NCBI RefSeq assembly: GCF_004799645.1
Contig: NZ_CP031308.1
Span: 1 to 64,000 of the forward strand
Origin: Natronorubrum bangense
GTDB taxonomy: Archaea > Halobacteriota > Halobacteria > Halobacteriales > Natrialbaceae
Direction of reading: 5' to 3'
DNA length: 64,000 bases
Shown: positions 41,552 through 50,145 of the stretch, in pieces
Numbering within the stretch: position 1 is the stretch's first letter
How the letters are laid out: the number at the start of each line of letters is the position of its first letter
The notes under the pieces: model-generated
Seen by the model: only the letters and a program-made list of their open reading frames with translations
Database searches by the model: none
What the model was told of the DNA's origin: nothing
Position numbers and translations under genes: made by a program

Positions 41552-41580
41552 GACTATTATAGTTCAGACTATTATAGTTC
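41552..41580 (+). promoter_or_regulatory. Tandem operator-like repeat upstream of the ATPase gene
   Basis: GACTATTATAGTTC occurs exactly twice (41552-41565 and 41567-41580) with a one-base gap, a 15-base period. It overlaps the likely promoter region, 48 bases before the ATG at 41629. The first bases, TTTTGACTATT, also precede the HTH gene at 40294. Confidence 0.5.
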
Positions 41581-41628
41581 TGCCCCTAACTTCGGAACAC
41601 GTATGTATCTCCCACCACGACTGGGAGT

Positions 41629-43044
41629 ATGGACCAGTTCGTCAATCGTATCGATGAACTCGATCGGTTGCAGGCCCTCTATGAGAGTGACGCTGCAGAA
41701 CTCGCAATTATCTATGGGCGCCGCCAGATCGGCAAGAGCGAACTCGTCCGCCAATCGATTGCCGACCGCGACGATGCCGTGTACTATCAGGCAGTCCAAG
41801 GAACAGCGACGACACAGCTCAGGCGATTCGTCGAGGCAGCAGCGACGACCTACCCAGACATCACGGCCGTCAAAGAGGAATGGGAACCGCTCTTAACGTA
41901 CCTCACCGACAGAGACGCCATCATCGTCATCGACGAATTCCCGTACCTCATTGAATCGAACGAGGGGCTTCCGTCGGTCATTCAACACCTGTGGGATACA
42001 GCTGTCGAGGAGAGTCAGGCGACGCTCGTACTCACAGGCTCTGCAATCGGCATGATTCATACCCACGTCCTCGATGGCGGTGCGCCACTCTACGGCCGGG
42101 TATCCCAGACACCGAATGGCCGCCTCGAACTCACCCAGCTGCCGTTTCGTTCCATCCAAGAGTTCGTGCCGACGTACGATCCCGAAGAACGGGTGTTCGT
42201 CTATGGCGTCTTCGGCGGCACACCCCGATATCTCAGCCCACTCGATCCATCACAGAGCCTCGGAGAGAACATCACGCGGCTGTTGTGCGACCCGGATGGC
42301 CCACTCCACGACGAGCCCGAAACCGTCCTCCAGATGGAGCTCAACGAGGTGAACACGTATTTCTCCGTCCTGGAATCGATGGCCAGCGGGAACCGCAGTC
42401 GAAACGAGATCGCCCAGGGAGCCGGCATCGAGAGTACCAACACGTCGTACTACTTCGACCGGCTGGAAACGCTTCAGATCATCGAGAAACACTACCCAGC
42501 ACTCGCCGACCCGGCACGCAGCAAGCGGACGCGATACCAGATCCGGGATCCCGTGTTCCAGTTTTACTTCCGCTATCTCTACGGCCGCGGGGGACAGTAC
42601 GAACTCTACGGCGAGAACGCCTACGCAGATCTCATCGAACCGGAATTGCCCGACTTCGTCAGCGAAACGTTCGAATCGCTCTGTCACCAGGCGGTGCCGG
42701 CGCTCTATGCAGACTACCAGCTCACACAGGTGCCAAGCCAGTGGTGGTACAAGGGCTGGGAGGTAGATGTCGTCGCACCAACTGACAAGTCAACGCTGAT
42801 CGCTGGGGAAGCGAAATTTACCAACACCCCCCTCGGTTATGACGTGCTCGCTGACCTCGAAGACGACGTGGAGCACATCGACTGGACGCCCACCACAGGC
42901 GGTGAGCCGACGTATGAACTCGCCTTATTCAGCCGATCCGGGTTCAAACGCTCGGTCGAGGAAGCTGCAGACGAGCGTGATGATCTTCGTCTCTTCGATC
43001 TATCTGATATCGTTGCTGTTCTTGAGAGTGAAACCGACCAGTAA
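41629..43044 (+). CDS. Archaeal AAA ATPase with DUF234-type C-terminus
   Basis: A 471-residue protein of the archaeal ATPase_2 family. The Walker A motif is YGRRQIGKSELV, Walker B is IIVIDEFPYL and the sensor region is TLVLTGSAIG. A winged helix follows (RNEIAQGAGIESTNTSYYFD) and then a DUF234-type domain (YQIRDPVFQFYFRYLYGRGG; WEVDVVAPTDKSTLIAGEAK) with a nuclease-like D-ExK pattern. Such ATPases are common on archaeal mobile DNA; their cellular job is unknown. The gene stands alone with its own tandem operator. Confidence 0.82.
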   Translation: MDQFVNRIDELDRLQALYESDAAELAIIYGRRQIGKSELVRQSIADRDDAVYYQAVQGTATTQLRRFVEAAATTYPDITAVKEEWEPLLTYLTDRDAIIVIDEFPYLIESNEGLPSVIQHLWDTAVEESQATLVLTGSAIGMIHTHVLDGGAPLYGRVSQTPNGRLELTQLPFRSIQEFVPTYDPEERVFVYGVFGGTPRYLSPLDPSQSLGENITRLLCDPDGPLHDEPETVLQMELNEVNTYFSVLESMASGNRSRNEIAQGAGIESTNTSYYFDRLETLQIIEKHYPALADPARSKRTRYQIRDPVFQFYFRYLYGRGGQYELYGENAYADLIEPELPDFVSETFESLCHQAVPALYADYQLTQVPSQWWYKGWEVDVVAPTDKSTLIAGEAKFTNTPLGYDVLADLEDDVEHIDWTPTTGGEPTYELALFSRSGFKRSVEEAADERDDLRLFDLSDIVAVLESETDQ

Positions 43045-43070
43045 CGCCAGAGGGTAACAGCTGGGAATGG

Positions 43071-43105
43071 TTTTTCGAACCCTAAGGGGGCGCGAGGGAA
43101 TCGAA
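43071..43105 (+). promoter_or_regulatory. T-tract/hairpin leader 12, before a truncated gene
   Basis: TTTTT is followed by TTCGA (43074-43078) pairing with TCGAA (43101-43105), and CCC (43080-43082) with GGG (43096-43098). It heads a 29-codon frame (ATG 43127). Confidence 0.4.
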
Positions 43106-43126
43106 CGTACCCCCATAGGTGAATAA

Positions 43127-43216
43127 ATGAAAGAAACCACTGAGACGACAGCGTCTCGAGTACCGATCGCTCTCCATAGCGCCGAACTCCCCGTCGACGA
43201 GCATTCCTTTAATTAG
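43127..43216 (+). pseudogene. Short frame behind leader 12
   Basis: A 29-residue frame (KETTETTASRVPIALHSAEL) begins 21 bases after leader 12 and ends in TAG. The position is the one where the other leaders carry full genes, so this is probably the start of a gene whose remainder has been lost. Confidence 0.35.
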
Positions 43217-43221
43217 TTTTT

Positions 43222-43326
43222 CTAGTCATCCATCTTGCTGTCAGCAGGACGGATCTCTTCTTCGACTCGAAGACTCTGATGGCATATTGAACAATATATT
43301 GGAATCGGGGCATTTGGCGATCTCAT
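43222..43326 (-). CDS. Very small CxxC protein or fragment
   Basis: A 34-residue minus-strand frame with IYCSICHQSL and a polar tail. Protein-like residues continue upstream of its first ATG (SPYLPAVERP), so it could be the end of a lost gene. Dyad copy c lies 47 bases upstream. Confidence 0.3.
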   Translation of the reverse strand: MRSPNAPIPIYCSICHQSLRVEEEIRPADSKMDD

Positions 43327-43372
43327 CGGACGTTCCACTGCTGGAAGGTAGGGGGATATACGTCCTCGTGTG

Positions 43373-43414
43373 TTAACCAACAACGAGAAGCGAGAACCTA
43401 CGATTGTTGGTTAA
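43373..43414. repeat. 42-bp dyad copy c: TTAACCAAC-N24-GTTGGTTAA
   Basis: Arms at 43373-43381 and 43406-43414; the inner bases AA/TT extend the pairing to TTAACCAACAA. It lies between gene fragments, upstream of the damaged gene copy at 43532. Confidence 0.75.
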
Positions 43415-43531
43415 GAAGTTTTGCTGGTTTGCTCAGCCCGTCTCGATTCCATGGTCTACAACCCTATCGACAATATACAAGTACATCTAAACCCCTTCTC
43501 AACAGCCGCAGGCTGACGGCAAACCGATATG

Positions 43532-43620
43532 GTTCATCTATCGAATCGGGTAGTCTTACACCGGAACAGCGTCTCGAGCCCCAAACACGCGCCTCATCAA
43601 CGCCGGTATCGTGACAATTC
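43532..43620 (+). pseudogene. Damaged partial copy of the gene at 41255
   Basis: About 85 bases match the first half of the gene at 41255 (IESGSLTPEQRLEP, then PNTRLINAGIVTI after a frame change). One A is missing in GAGCC-CCAAACACG compared with GAGCCACCAAACACG, which breaks the frame. The rest of the gene is absent. Confidence 0.65.
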
Positions 43621-43644
43621 ACAAAGACCACGGCGTGCGCGTAT

Positions 43645-46083
43645 TTAGTTGGTAGTTGCATCCTCAACTTGTTCAAGCGCAGCACGGAGAAGGCTGACCG
43701 CTGCTGGCCGATGAAGCGGCTCGTTCTGATTTCCACACTGGCTGCTCATCAAGCATGCGGGACAGCCAACGTCGCGCCCGCAGTCACAGCCATCAATTCG
43801 CTCAACAGTCCGCAGGGCGACCGCCTGGAAGTGTTCGTAGACACTGTGTGCGAACCCGACACCGCCCTCGATCGCATCATGAATGAACCACACCGGAGCT
43901 CCGACTTCGTGATGACGAAGCGTGGACAGTCCCCCCATGTCGCTGTTGTCTAACCGGAGTTCCAGCGGTGCCATCTTGATCATACCATGCTCGCCACCGT
44001 GGAGCCCACCAACTACAGTGTATTCTTCTTCACCCATCGATGCGAACTCTGCGCCCTCATCCGGTTGAAGATAGGAGCTTCGCGGAATCTCGCGCAGCAC
44101 CCGAGTAACGATCTCCTGGGGGAATGCGATCCACATGAGCTGCGTGCGGAGGGAAATCGGATCAAGATCAATGGGAATCAGCGGTTCGACGACTTCACCA
44201 GTGTGCATGTCGATGACGTTGTAGGCAGTGTAATTGATATGCACCGTTCCCATGCCGGCACAGAGTTGATAGCCGCCGTCTAGATCATATGATCGCTCAA
44301 CGTCCAAGTCGGTGATCTGTTTGTCATGGATCGCCTGGGTATAGTTCGTGGAATTCGAGCGTTCGACGGTGACGTACGGGTTGATGCGGTCCTCAACGAC
44401 TTCCTGAACTTCGTACTGGTCCCCGTCATACAGCACCAACGCGCCGGGATGATACTCTCGGTACACACGCTCTTTGTCGAGGGGCTCCATGTCGATCTCT
44501 CCGTCCACCTGCCTCACATCGTATTGCTCGTCAGTGGTCGCGTACAGCGAAATTCCACTCTGTGGGCGGGCGGTCCCGTTGTACTGGGCGCCCCGGTCCA
44601 AGTCTCCAACCATCTGCCCGGCAGCCTGCCACATGTCGATCGCTCGTGCAAGCCGATCCCGTGGGCCGAACCACTCGGTGTCCGCTTCAGTGAGGGGGCG
44701 TTCAGATGCAGCACAGAGGATGTGCTTAGCGTACACCGGGTTATTCGAGAGATCGATGACGGCATCCTCCACGTTCTCTTCAAGCACGTAGTCGGGATTG
44801 TTTAGAATATACTGGTCGATGGCGTCTGATTGGGGAACAAACACGGACAGTGAGTCGGTGGTACCCCGGCCTGCACGGCCGATACGCTGCCAGAATGATT
44901 GCCGGGTGCCGGGATAGCCAGCGAGTACTGTCGCATCCATTGACCCGATATCGATTCCCAGTTCCAGCGCACTGGTCGAGATTACCCCGTCAACCTGACC
45001 ACCGTTCAACTGATTCTCAACGGCGCGTCGCTTCTGTTTGCTGAGCCCAGCGTGGTACGGTGCAACGTCGATATATTTCCCATCTGGATGGTCCCGGGCG
45101 GCTTCGATGGCGCGCTTGACGCCAATCTCCGTGCCTTGCCGCGAGTCGGTGAACATCAGCGTCTGGACATCATTTTTCGCCAAGTGCACCAAAGCACCTG
45201 CAGCTTCATCATCTGCGTTCTCTCGCATTGAGGGGAGAATCTCGTCCTCATCCAACTCGCTGACTAACTCGTCCGTCTCCTGGATCGGAGGCTGCCAGAA
45301 ACCGATCTCCCGACGGCCGTGAGGACTACCATCCTCGTCGATAACTTGGAACTCGGCCCCGGTCAGATGCTCGGAGTGTTCCCGAGGGTTACCGATCGTA
45401 GCAGTTGAACAAACCAGCTGCGGATCAGAACCGTAGTGATCGAGCAAACGTCGGAGCCGACGGATAACCCATGCAACGTGCATCCCGTGAACTCCGGTAT
45501 AGGTGTGACACTCGTCGATAGCCATGAGTTCACAGTTCTGGAAGACGTCACGCCACTTCATGTGGGAGTCGAGATACTGGTTGATGCCTGCGAAGTTCGA
45601 AATAACAACATCGACGCGGTCTCTGATGAGTTTCTTCCGATCCTGCTTCGTATCGCCATCGTAGGTTTCAGCGATAGCGTCGATATCAAGCTGGTTGAAC
45701 AGGTCGTTGACTGCTCGTTCTTGATCCGCGCTCAGTGCTTTCGTCGGATACAGGAAAAGGGCGCGAGCGTCCGGATTTTGAATCTTCAGGAGACAGAAAT
45801 AGATCGCGTAGATCCAGGTTTTCCCCGAAGCGGTGGAGGTCGCGACGGTCGCATTGTTGCCCGCTTGCAGCTCTCGAATCGCCTCAGCCTGATGGCTGTA
45901 GAGGTCATTTTCAAGGTGGTCTGCAAGCCCATCCGGTAGCACGTCTGTAGCTGGGACTGTGTTTGCTGCTCGTGGTGGGTCCGCTATTGTGTCGACGAGT
46001 TGCCCCTTGTAGTTGGGGAAGGTCTCTTCGAGTGTTTCGATATTCAGGACTGCGTCAAGCGACGGAGTTGGGTTTTGGCTCAT
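43645..46083 (-). CDS. DEAD/DEAH helicase with DUF1998/MZB domain (MrfA-like)
   Basis: An 812-residue superfamily 2 helicase. The motifs are ATSTASGKTWIY (I), IDECHTYTGVHG (II), CSTATIGNP (III), TSALELGIDIG (V) and QRIGRAGRG (VI). The C-terminal zinc module, CDCGRDVGCPACLMSSQCGN, is the MZB/DUF1998 signature of MrfA and related repair or defence helicases. MrfA of Bacillus works with the exonuclease MrfB in mitomycin repair. Here the exonuclease-like gene ends three bases upstream of this start, so the two are translated as one unit. Confidence 0.85.
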   Translation of the reverse strand: MSQNPTPSLDAVLNIETLEETFPNYKGQLVDTIADPPRAANTVPATDVLPDGLADHLENDLYSHQAEAIRELQAGNNATVATSTASGKTWIYAIYFCLLKIQNPDARALFLYPTKALSADQERAVNDLFNQLDIDAIAETYDGDTKQDRKKLIRDRVDVVISNFAGINQYLDSHMKWRDVFQNCELMAIDECHTYTGVHGMHVAWVIRRLRRLLDHYGSDPQLVCSTATIGNPREHSEHLTGAEFQVIDEDGSPHGRREIGFWQPPIQETDELVSELDEDEILPSMRENADDEAAGALVHLAKNDVQTLMFTDSRQGTEIGVKRAIEAARDHPDGKYIDVAPYHAGLSKQKRRAVENQLNGGQVDGVISTSALELGIDIGSMDATVLAGYPGTRQSFWQRIGRAGRGTTDSLSVFVPQSDAIDQYILNNPDYVLEENVEDAVIDLSNNPVYAKHILCAASERPLTEADTEWFGPRDRLARAIDMWQAAGQMVGDLDRGAQYNGTARPQSGISLYATTDEQYDVRQVDGEIDMEPLDKERVYREYHPGALVLYDGDQYEVQEVVEDRINPYVTVERSNSTNYTQAIHDKQITDLDVERSYDLDGGYQLCAGMGTVHINYTAYNVIDMHTGEVVEPLIPIDLDPISLRTQLMWIAFPQEIVTRVLREIPRSSYLQPDEGAEFASMGEEEYTVVGGLHGGEHGMIKMAPLELRLDNSDMGGLSTLRHHEVGAPVWFIHDAIEGGVGFAHSVYEHFQAVALRTVERIDGCDCGRDVGCPACLMSSQCGNQNEPLHRPAAVSLLRAALEQVEDATTN

Positions 46084-46086
46084 GAA

Positions 46087-47526
46087 TTAGAAATCGCTAA
46101 GGGTTCCTTGGGACGTGGAGTTCCTATTCGACGAACGAGTTCCGCTACTGTTTGAGGTCATTCGGTTGGTCGAATCATTGATTTTGTGATAAATGTGCGC
46201 TAACGCTCGGACATCGTCTTCGCAGTATCGTTTGTGTCGCTCCCAATCTAACTCGGTGGCAGGGCAGGGGTTTGCAGCATAGCGTTGGAACAATCGGGCG
46301 ACTTCAGCACCAGTCAGACCAGTATCGAGTGGTTCCCAGCCGAGCGCCTCCGCGACATCCTCCAGTTTATTCGTCAACCCAGGTAGTGTCGCGTTGTTCT
46401 CTCTAACCGCCCAGTCGTAGAGATCGAACCGGTACGTACTTTCCCAGAAGTCGAGGTATCTGGGGCAATGGTCCGCGATATGTTCGTTGATCACGGGGAA
46501 ATCAAAGTTCCAGCCGTTGTAGGCCACAATAGGCTGATCTTGCCCGAATTCAGCGAGCCACGACAGAAATGCTTCAAGCGCCACCTCTGGTTTTGATGGA
46601 TCCGTCTCGATGAACGGCATGTATCGGTCGTTCTGGGCTGGAAGGTAGACACCGATGAGCCAGACAATTGTGGGATTGAGTCCATCGGTTTCGATATCAA
46701 TAAAAATTGGATCGCTCTTTGGCAGGCTTGCACCCGGTGCCTTCCGCACCTCGCCTTGCTCGATCACCTGTGCGGATTCGATGGCCGTCCGGGCAGTTGC
46801 TTGGCCTAACCCGGAGAGTTTCGAGATCTCGTGGACCGACGATGTCGAGAGGTCTTGCCGTGAGTGAATGCCTGCCTGGTAGAGCGTCTCTACCCGTGAT
46901 TCACCGATCTGGTCGACGGCTTGCAGCCCGAATTGCTCCAGCTTTCTTGTTTTCCCGCCGACAACGCCGTCGGGTTGGAGTTCGAAGTGTGCGACACCGG
47001 CATGGATGGTTCCTTGCTGTTTATTCGTTCCAGGCATAACGCCCTGGACATCAACGCTCTGCCACTCCGCACGATATTCCGGATTTGCTTCAATCGTGAG
47101 GTGTGTGAATTCGCCTACGGCATCATGCTCAGCGAGCACCGCCCGGTACTCTGTAAGGCCGTCAAGTCGCGCCTCTAAATCGATGAGGTCGACGGAAACA
47201 GCGAGCTGATCCGAGAGGAGGAATATCTCTGAGCACCCTTGATCCGGGTTCGTCTGCATATTTTGAATGACGGTCTCAAGATCTCCGGGGGTAGAAATCC
47301 AGACCAACTGGGTGTCATTTGTTCTTGCTATTTCGATCGGTTTGCCGGAGTTGAGCGGTTGGGTCATCACCCGTACAGAGTCCCCGAGTTCAGCCCTTAG
47401 GAACGGCTCGTGGATCCGGTGAGGGGTGAAGACGACATCGGAATCGAAGTAGCGGACGATATCTTGGAGCTGGTTCCCTCTACAGCGCTGCATTGTCACC
47501 TCCGGCAAGACCGTCAACCCGATCAT
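46087..47526 (-). CDS. HhH plus DEDD exonuclease protein (MrfB/TM0106 C-terminal type)
   Basis: A 479-residue protein. The N-terminal 200 residues are unassigned. Residues about 205-265 hold helix-hairpin-helix segments (VDQIGESRVETLYQAGIHSR; VHEISKLSGLGQATARTAIE). The C-terminal RNase H-like exonuclease has DIETDGLNPTIVWLIG, VAYNGWNFDFPVIN and RYCEDDVRALAHIY, giving the D-E-D-D residues. This is the domain order of the C-terminal half of TM0106-type nucleases and of MrfB. It lies between the Cas4-like gene and the helicase in one operon. Confidence 0.78.
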   Translation of the reverse strand: MIGLTVLPEVTMQRCRGNQLQDIVRYFDSDVVFTPHRIHEPFLRAELGDSVRVMTQPLNSGKPIEIARTNDTQLVWISTPGDLETVIQNMQTNPDQGCSEIFLLSDQLAVSVDLIDLEARLDGLTEYRAVLAEHDAVGEFTHLTIEANPEYRAEWQSVDVQGVMPGTNKQQGTIHAGVAHFELQPDGVVGGKTRKLEQFGLQAVDQIGESRVETLYQAGIHSRQDLSTSSVHEISKLSGLGQATARTAIESAQVIEQGEVRKAPGASLPKSDPIFIDIETDGLNPTIVWLIGVYLPAQNDRYMPFIETDPSKPEVALEAFLSWLAEFGQDQPIVAYNGWNFDFPVINEHIADHCPRYLDFWESTYRFDLYDWAVRENNATLPGLTNKLEDVAEALGWEPLDTGLTGAEVARLFQRYAANPCPATELDWERHKRYCEDDVRALAHIYHKINDSTNRMTSNSSGTRSSNRNSTSQGTLSDF

Positions 47527-47625
47527 GATTTGCCACCGGATCGACTGTTACGCACGGTTCTCATCCGTGGTAGTTCTGGGTTCGGCTGCGCGTCAAGTTC
47601 GATGATAAGCTTGTCCATGAATAGG

Positions 47626-48465
47626 TTACCCCCGTTCTTCTCCTTGGGCCAGCGCGAGGTCACACCCAGAGCGGAAGCGACAGCTAACACATTTCTTCCA
47701 GTGATTGGCACCGGACGGCTCGCCGCCGTCACGCCAAAAGGCTGCATATGCACGGAGTTGCCTACCCCGCTGAATGTCCCGTTCGTAAGCAAGCGTATGT
47801 TGGCGGATGTTCGGGTGGAGTGTTGACTTCTCGTTGAGTTTGACCGCAATATCGTCGCCGTCTTCGGCTGCGAGCAGGAGTTGTGCTCTGCTCACCTCGA
47901 CGGCGTTGAATTTGGACTGCGGGTATTTGAGATAGCGGGTAGAGAGGTCTGAGACATCGAATCCGATTCGATCTAGTAGGTTTCCGTGACACCATAAGAG
48001 GAATCTCTCATTCGGAAAGAGCTGGTCAAGATACCGGTCTTTGGTTACGCCACGAACGAGCGTCAGTTGAACCGGTTGACTGTCTACGAACCGAAGAAAG
48101 GTCGGCCGCCCCACCAAAATCATGTTCACGATCTCATGAGCGAGTGGGAAGTAGATCAATGAGACATCGCCTGCCTGAATATCGTCCCAGGCGTCCGCGA
48201 GTGTGTACTCATCATCGGTGGTCCCCGTCATTTCGACCAGTTCATTATGTTGTTCCTGTGCACGGATGAGTCGCTCTGGGAGGGATTCCTCATCCGGGAT
48301 TTCAGCACGCTCAAACTGTGCTTTTTGCTCGCAGTAGTGTTGGGTCTCCAGAGTGCTGAACGGGATGATTCGCTCTCTGTCATCTTCCGAGATTGACTCG
48401 AACAGCGCTAACTGGTGTCGAGCAATTTCGGTGGGTGGTGTCGAGTGCGTCCGATCGCCAGCCAT
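47626..48465 (-). CDS. Cas4/RecB-like Fe-S protein
   Basis: A 279-residue protein. The N-terminal YCEQKAQFERAE matches the first cysteine region of Cas4-like nucleases (YCPRK), and the C-terminal KKCVSCRFRSGCDLA supplies the remaining three cysteines of a 4Fe-4S cluster. The catalytic D and ExK of the RecB fold are not evident (LVGRPTFLRFVDSQ, then LTLVRGVTK), so the nuclease may be inactive. The start at 48465 is preferred to one 111 bases upstream. TM0106-type proteins fuse such a domain to the HhH/DEDD part encoded by the next gene. Confidence 0.65.
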   Translation of the reverse strand: MAGDRTHSTPPTEIARHQLALFESISEDDRERIIPFSTLETQHYCEQKAQFERAEIPDEESLPERLIRAQEQHNELVEMTGTTDDEYTLADAWDDIQAGDVSLIYFPLAHEIVNMILVGRPTFLRFVDSQPVQLTLVRGVTKDRYLDQLFPNERFLLWCHGNLLDRIGFDVSDLSTRYLKYPQSKFNAVEVSRAQLLLAAEDGDDIAVKLNEKSTLHPNIRQHTLAYERDIQRGRQLRAYAAFWRDGGEPSGANHWKKCVSCRFRSGCDLALAQGEERG

Positions 48466-48539
48466 ATGACAAATTACTCCTGCATACCCCATAGGGTTCC
48501 CTATTTTCCAAAATCGGCCGCAGTCTATCGATTTGGGTA

Positions 48540-48560
48540 AAATAACCAACACTTCATTTA
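48540..48560 (-). promoter_or_regulatory. Possible promoter with a half dyad
   Basis: On the minus strand the region reads CTTAAATGAAGTGTTGGTTA, an AT-rich element followed by GTTGGTTA, one base short of the dyad arm. It lies about 75-95 bases upstream of the Cas4-like gene start. Confidence 0.3.
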
Positions 48561-48689
48561 AGTACGAAGTCCTCAACTTGATCCCCTACAATCACACGTA
48601 CAGTAATTGCATCAGTACCCCTCTTCGAACGTATCAAGCATGGTCTGCAGGGTGGCAACCCACACCTGCCGCTGTTCCGCTACGAGTGG

Positions 48690-48715
48690 TTTTTCGCGCC
48701 CTCCAGAGAGGCGAA
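48690..48715 (+). promoter_or_regulatory. T-tract/hairpin leader 13
   Basis: TTTTT is followed by TTCGC (48693-48697) and GCGAA (48711-48715), with CTC-CAGA-GAG inside. It heads a broken gene starting near 48739. Confidence 0.4.
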
Positions 48716-48738
48716 GGCTCTAAATCGGGTTCTCCAAG

Positions 48739-49090
48739 ATGGTGATTTTCCGTGAGTCAGTGACAGCGTCCGACTGGTGTCTCGATCGGGAAGATTCCAG
48801 CCGATATCGCAAACACACAGTCAGGGGTGGTCAATCCCAGCGAAGTGCCCGAAGAGATTGAATCGATCGCGGTTGGGATCGCCGGTGAACAGCCACCGAT
48901 GATCCTACTCATCGCTCTTAAAGCGGCTCAGTAGTGGTACATCCACGGCAAGAACGAATCCGATCCCACGTCCAAGTAGACCATCGAATGGACACGGTAC
49001 CTTACGACTGACGTGCCCAGCGACGTCGAGCAGTTCGACGCATTTCTCGAATACCTCACCACGCTCGGCTTTGCGAAGAAGAAACAAGCC
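48739..49090 (+). pseudogene. Broken hypothetical gene
   Basis: Pieces in different frames have protein-like sequence: SIGKIPADIANTQSGVVNPS and VPEEIESIAVGIAGEQPPMI (stopped at 48933), then DVPSDVEQFDAFLEYLTTLG with FAKKKQAFRQIALFF. Stop codons and frame changes separate them. A leader hairpin lies at its front as for intact genes. No family is recognised. Confidence 0.4.
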
Positions 49091-49108
49091 TTCCGCCAGA
49101 TAGCACTG

Positions 49109-49134
49109 TTTTTTCTGCCCCGAAGGGGTGCGGC
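49109..49134 (+). promoter_or_regulatory. T-tract/hairpin leader 14
   Basis: TTTTTTCTG is followed by CCCC-GAA-GGGG (49118-49128), with a looser outer pairing of GCCCC and GGCGC. It precedes ArdC-like gene 2 (ATG 49180). Confidence 0.5.
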
Positions 49135-49179
49135 GCGATCTGAATCGGCGCAGTTGCGATACTTCAAGTCCTGAAAACC

Positions 49180-50106
49180 ATGGCTACGAGTAGTGATTCG
49201 TCGGTCTCGTTCGAGGAGACCGACACCCGACACGACGAGATGCACAGTACCATCGAAGAGTGGATCGACGACCTCGTCGACCGCGTCGACGATGCACAAG
49301 CAAGTGAGGAGTTTCAGGAGTGGTTAGACATCCAGAGTCGCTACCACGACTATTCGCACCGAAATACGCTCCTCATCAAACTGCAGTATCCAGAGGCAAC
49401 AAAGGTTGCTGGCTATAACACGTGGCGAAACGACTTCGATCGGCATGTCCAGGAAGGCGAACAGGCCATCTGGATCCGGGCTCCGATCATCACTAAGCGA
49501 TGTCCCGAGTGTGAGAATTCGCCCAGCTACCACGAGAAAATCGGCTGTGAGTACAACGAGACGTCGCCGGATGAATGGTCGAAAGGACTCGTCGGGTTCA
49601 AACCAGCGCCAGTCTTCGACGTGTCCCAAACGGAAGGAGAGCCGCTTCCCGAACTGGAGACTGCAGCGATGGGCGACGCCGACGACCTGGTGCCTGCGCT
49701 CAAAGGGGCAGCTGATGAACTCGGTGTGAAGGTACGCATCGTCGATGCTAACGACTGGAACCATGGCGACGCGAAGGGAGTCTGTAAGTACCGGAGTCTA
49801 CACGATCTCCAGCCAGTCGTCGAAGCAAGAGCCCGATCGAACCTAGCAGACCTCGCCGTCACGTTGATTCACGAGTACGCCCACGCGCTGCTCCACTTCG
49901 ATATCGAGAATGAACCCGAACGGGCAAAACGAGAAGTCGAAGCAGAAGCCGTCGCGTACATTGTCGGTCGGTATTTCGGACTCGACACGAGCGGATCTGC
50001 GTTCTATCTCGCTGCGTGGCAGGGCGATGACTCGGAGGTGATTCAAGAGCGCCTCGGCCGAATCAGTTCCACCGCTCAGGAGATAATTGGGTCACTCGAG
50101 AAGTGA
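49180..50106 (+). CDS. ArdC-like protein with metallopeptidase domain, copy 2
   Basis: A 308-residue paralogue of the protein at 16703, aligned over the whole length: YHDYSHRNTLLIKLQYPEAT, YNTWRNDFDRHVQEGEQAIW, the zinc-like insert (CPECENSPS, IGCEYNE), LPELETAAMGDADDLVPALK, and HEYAHALLH. The end (GSAFYLAAWQGDD; RISSTAQEII) is also shared. The central region differs most. Its role is probably antirestriction during plasmid transfer, inferred from ArdC. Both copies have the same type of leader. Confidence 0.8.
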   Translation: MATSSDSSVSFEETDTRHDEMHSTIEEWIDDLVDRVDDAQASEEFQEWLDIQSRYHDYSHRNTLLIKLQYPEATKVAGYNTWRNDFDRHVQEGEQAIWIRAPIITKRCPECENSPSYHEKIGCEYNETSPDEWSKGLVGFKPAPVFDVSQTEGEPLPELETAAMGDADDLVPALKGAADELGVKVRIVDANDWNHGDAKGVCKYRSLHDLQPVVEARARSNLADLAVTLIHEYAHALLHFDIENEPERAKREVEAEAVAYIVGRYFGLDTSGSAFYLAAWQGDDSEVIQERLGRISSTAQEIIGSLEK

Positions 50107-50145
50107 CGATTCCGACAACCTCTGAAGCAGTACTCACAGTCAGAG

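Noticed and set aside
43071..43110. TTCGAA and GAATCGAAC considered as T arms of a tRNA
   Set aside because: No acceptor or anticodon stem can be formed around them on either strand; they form the stem of leader 12 instead.
43645..48465. Helicase with DUF1998 considered as part of a DISARM system
   Set aside because: DISARM needs DrmB and usually a methyltransferase and PLD protein beside the helicase. None is present; the partners are a Cas4-like protein and a DEDD exonuclease.
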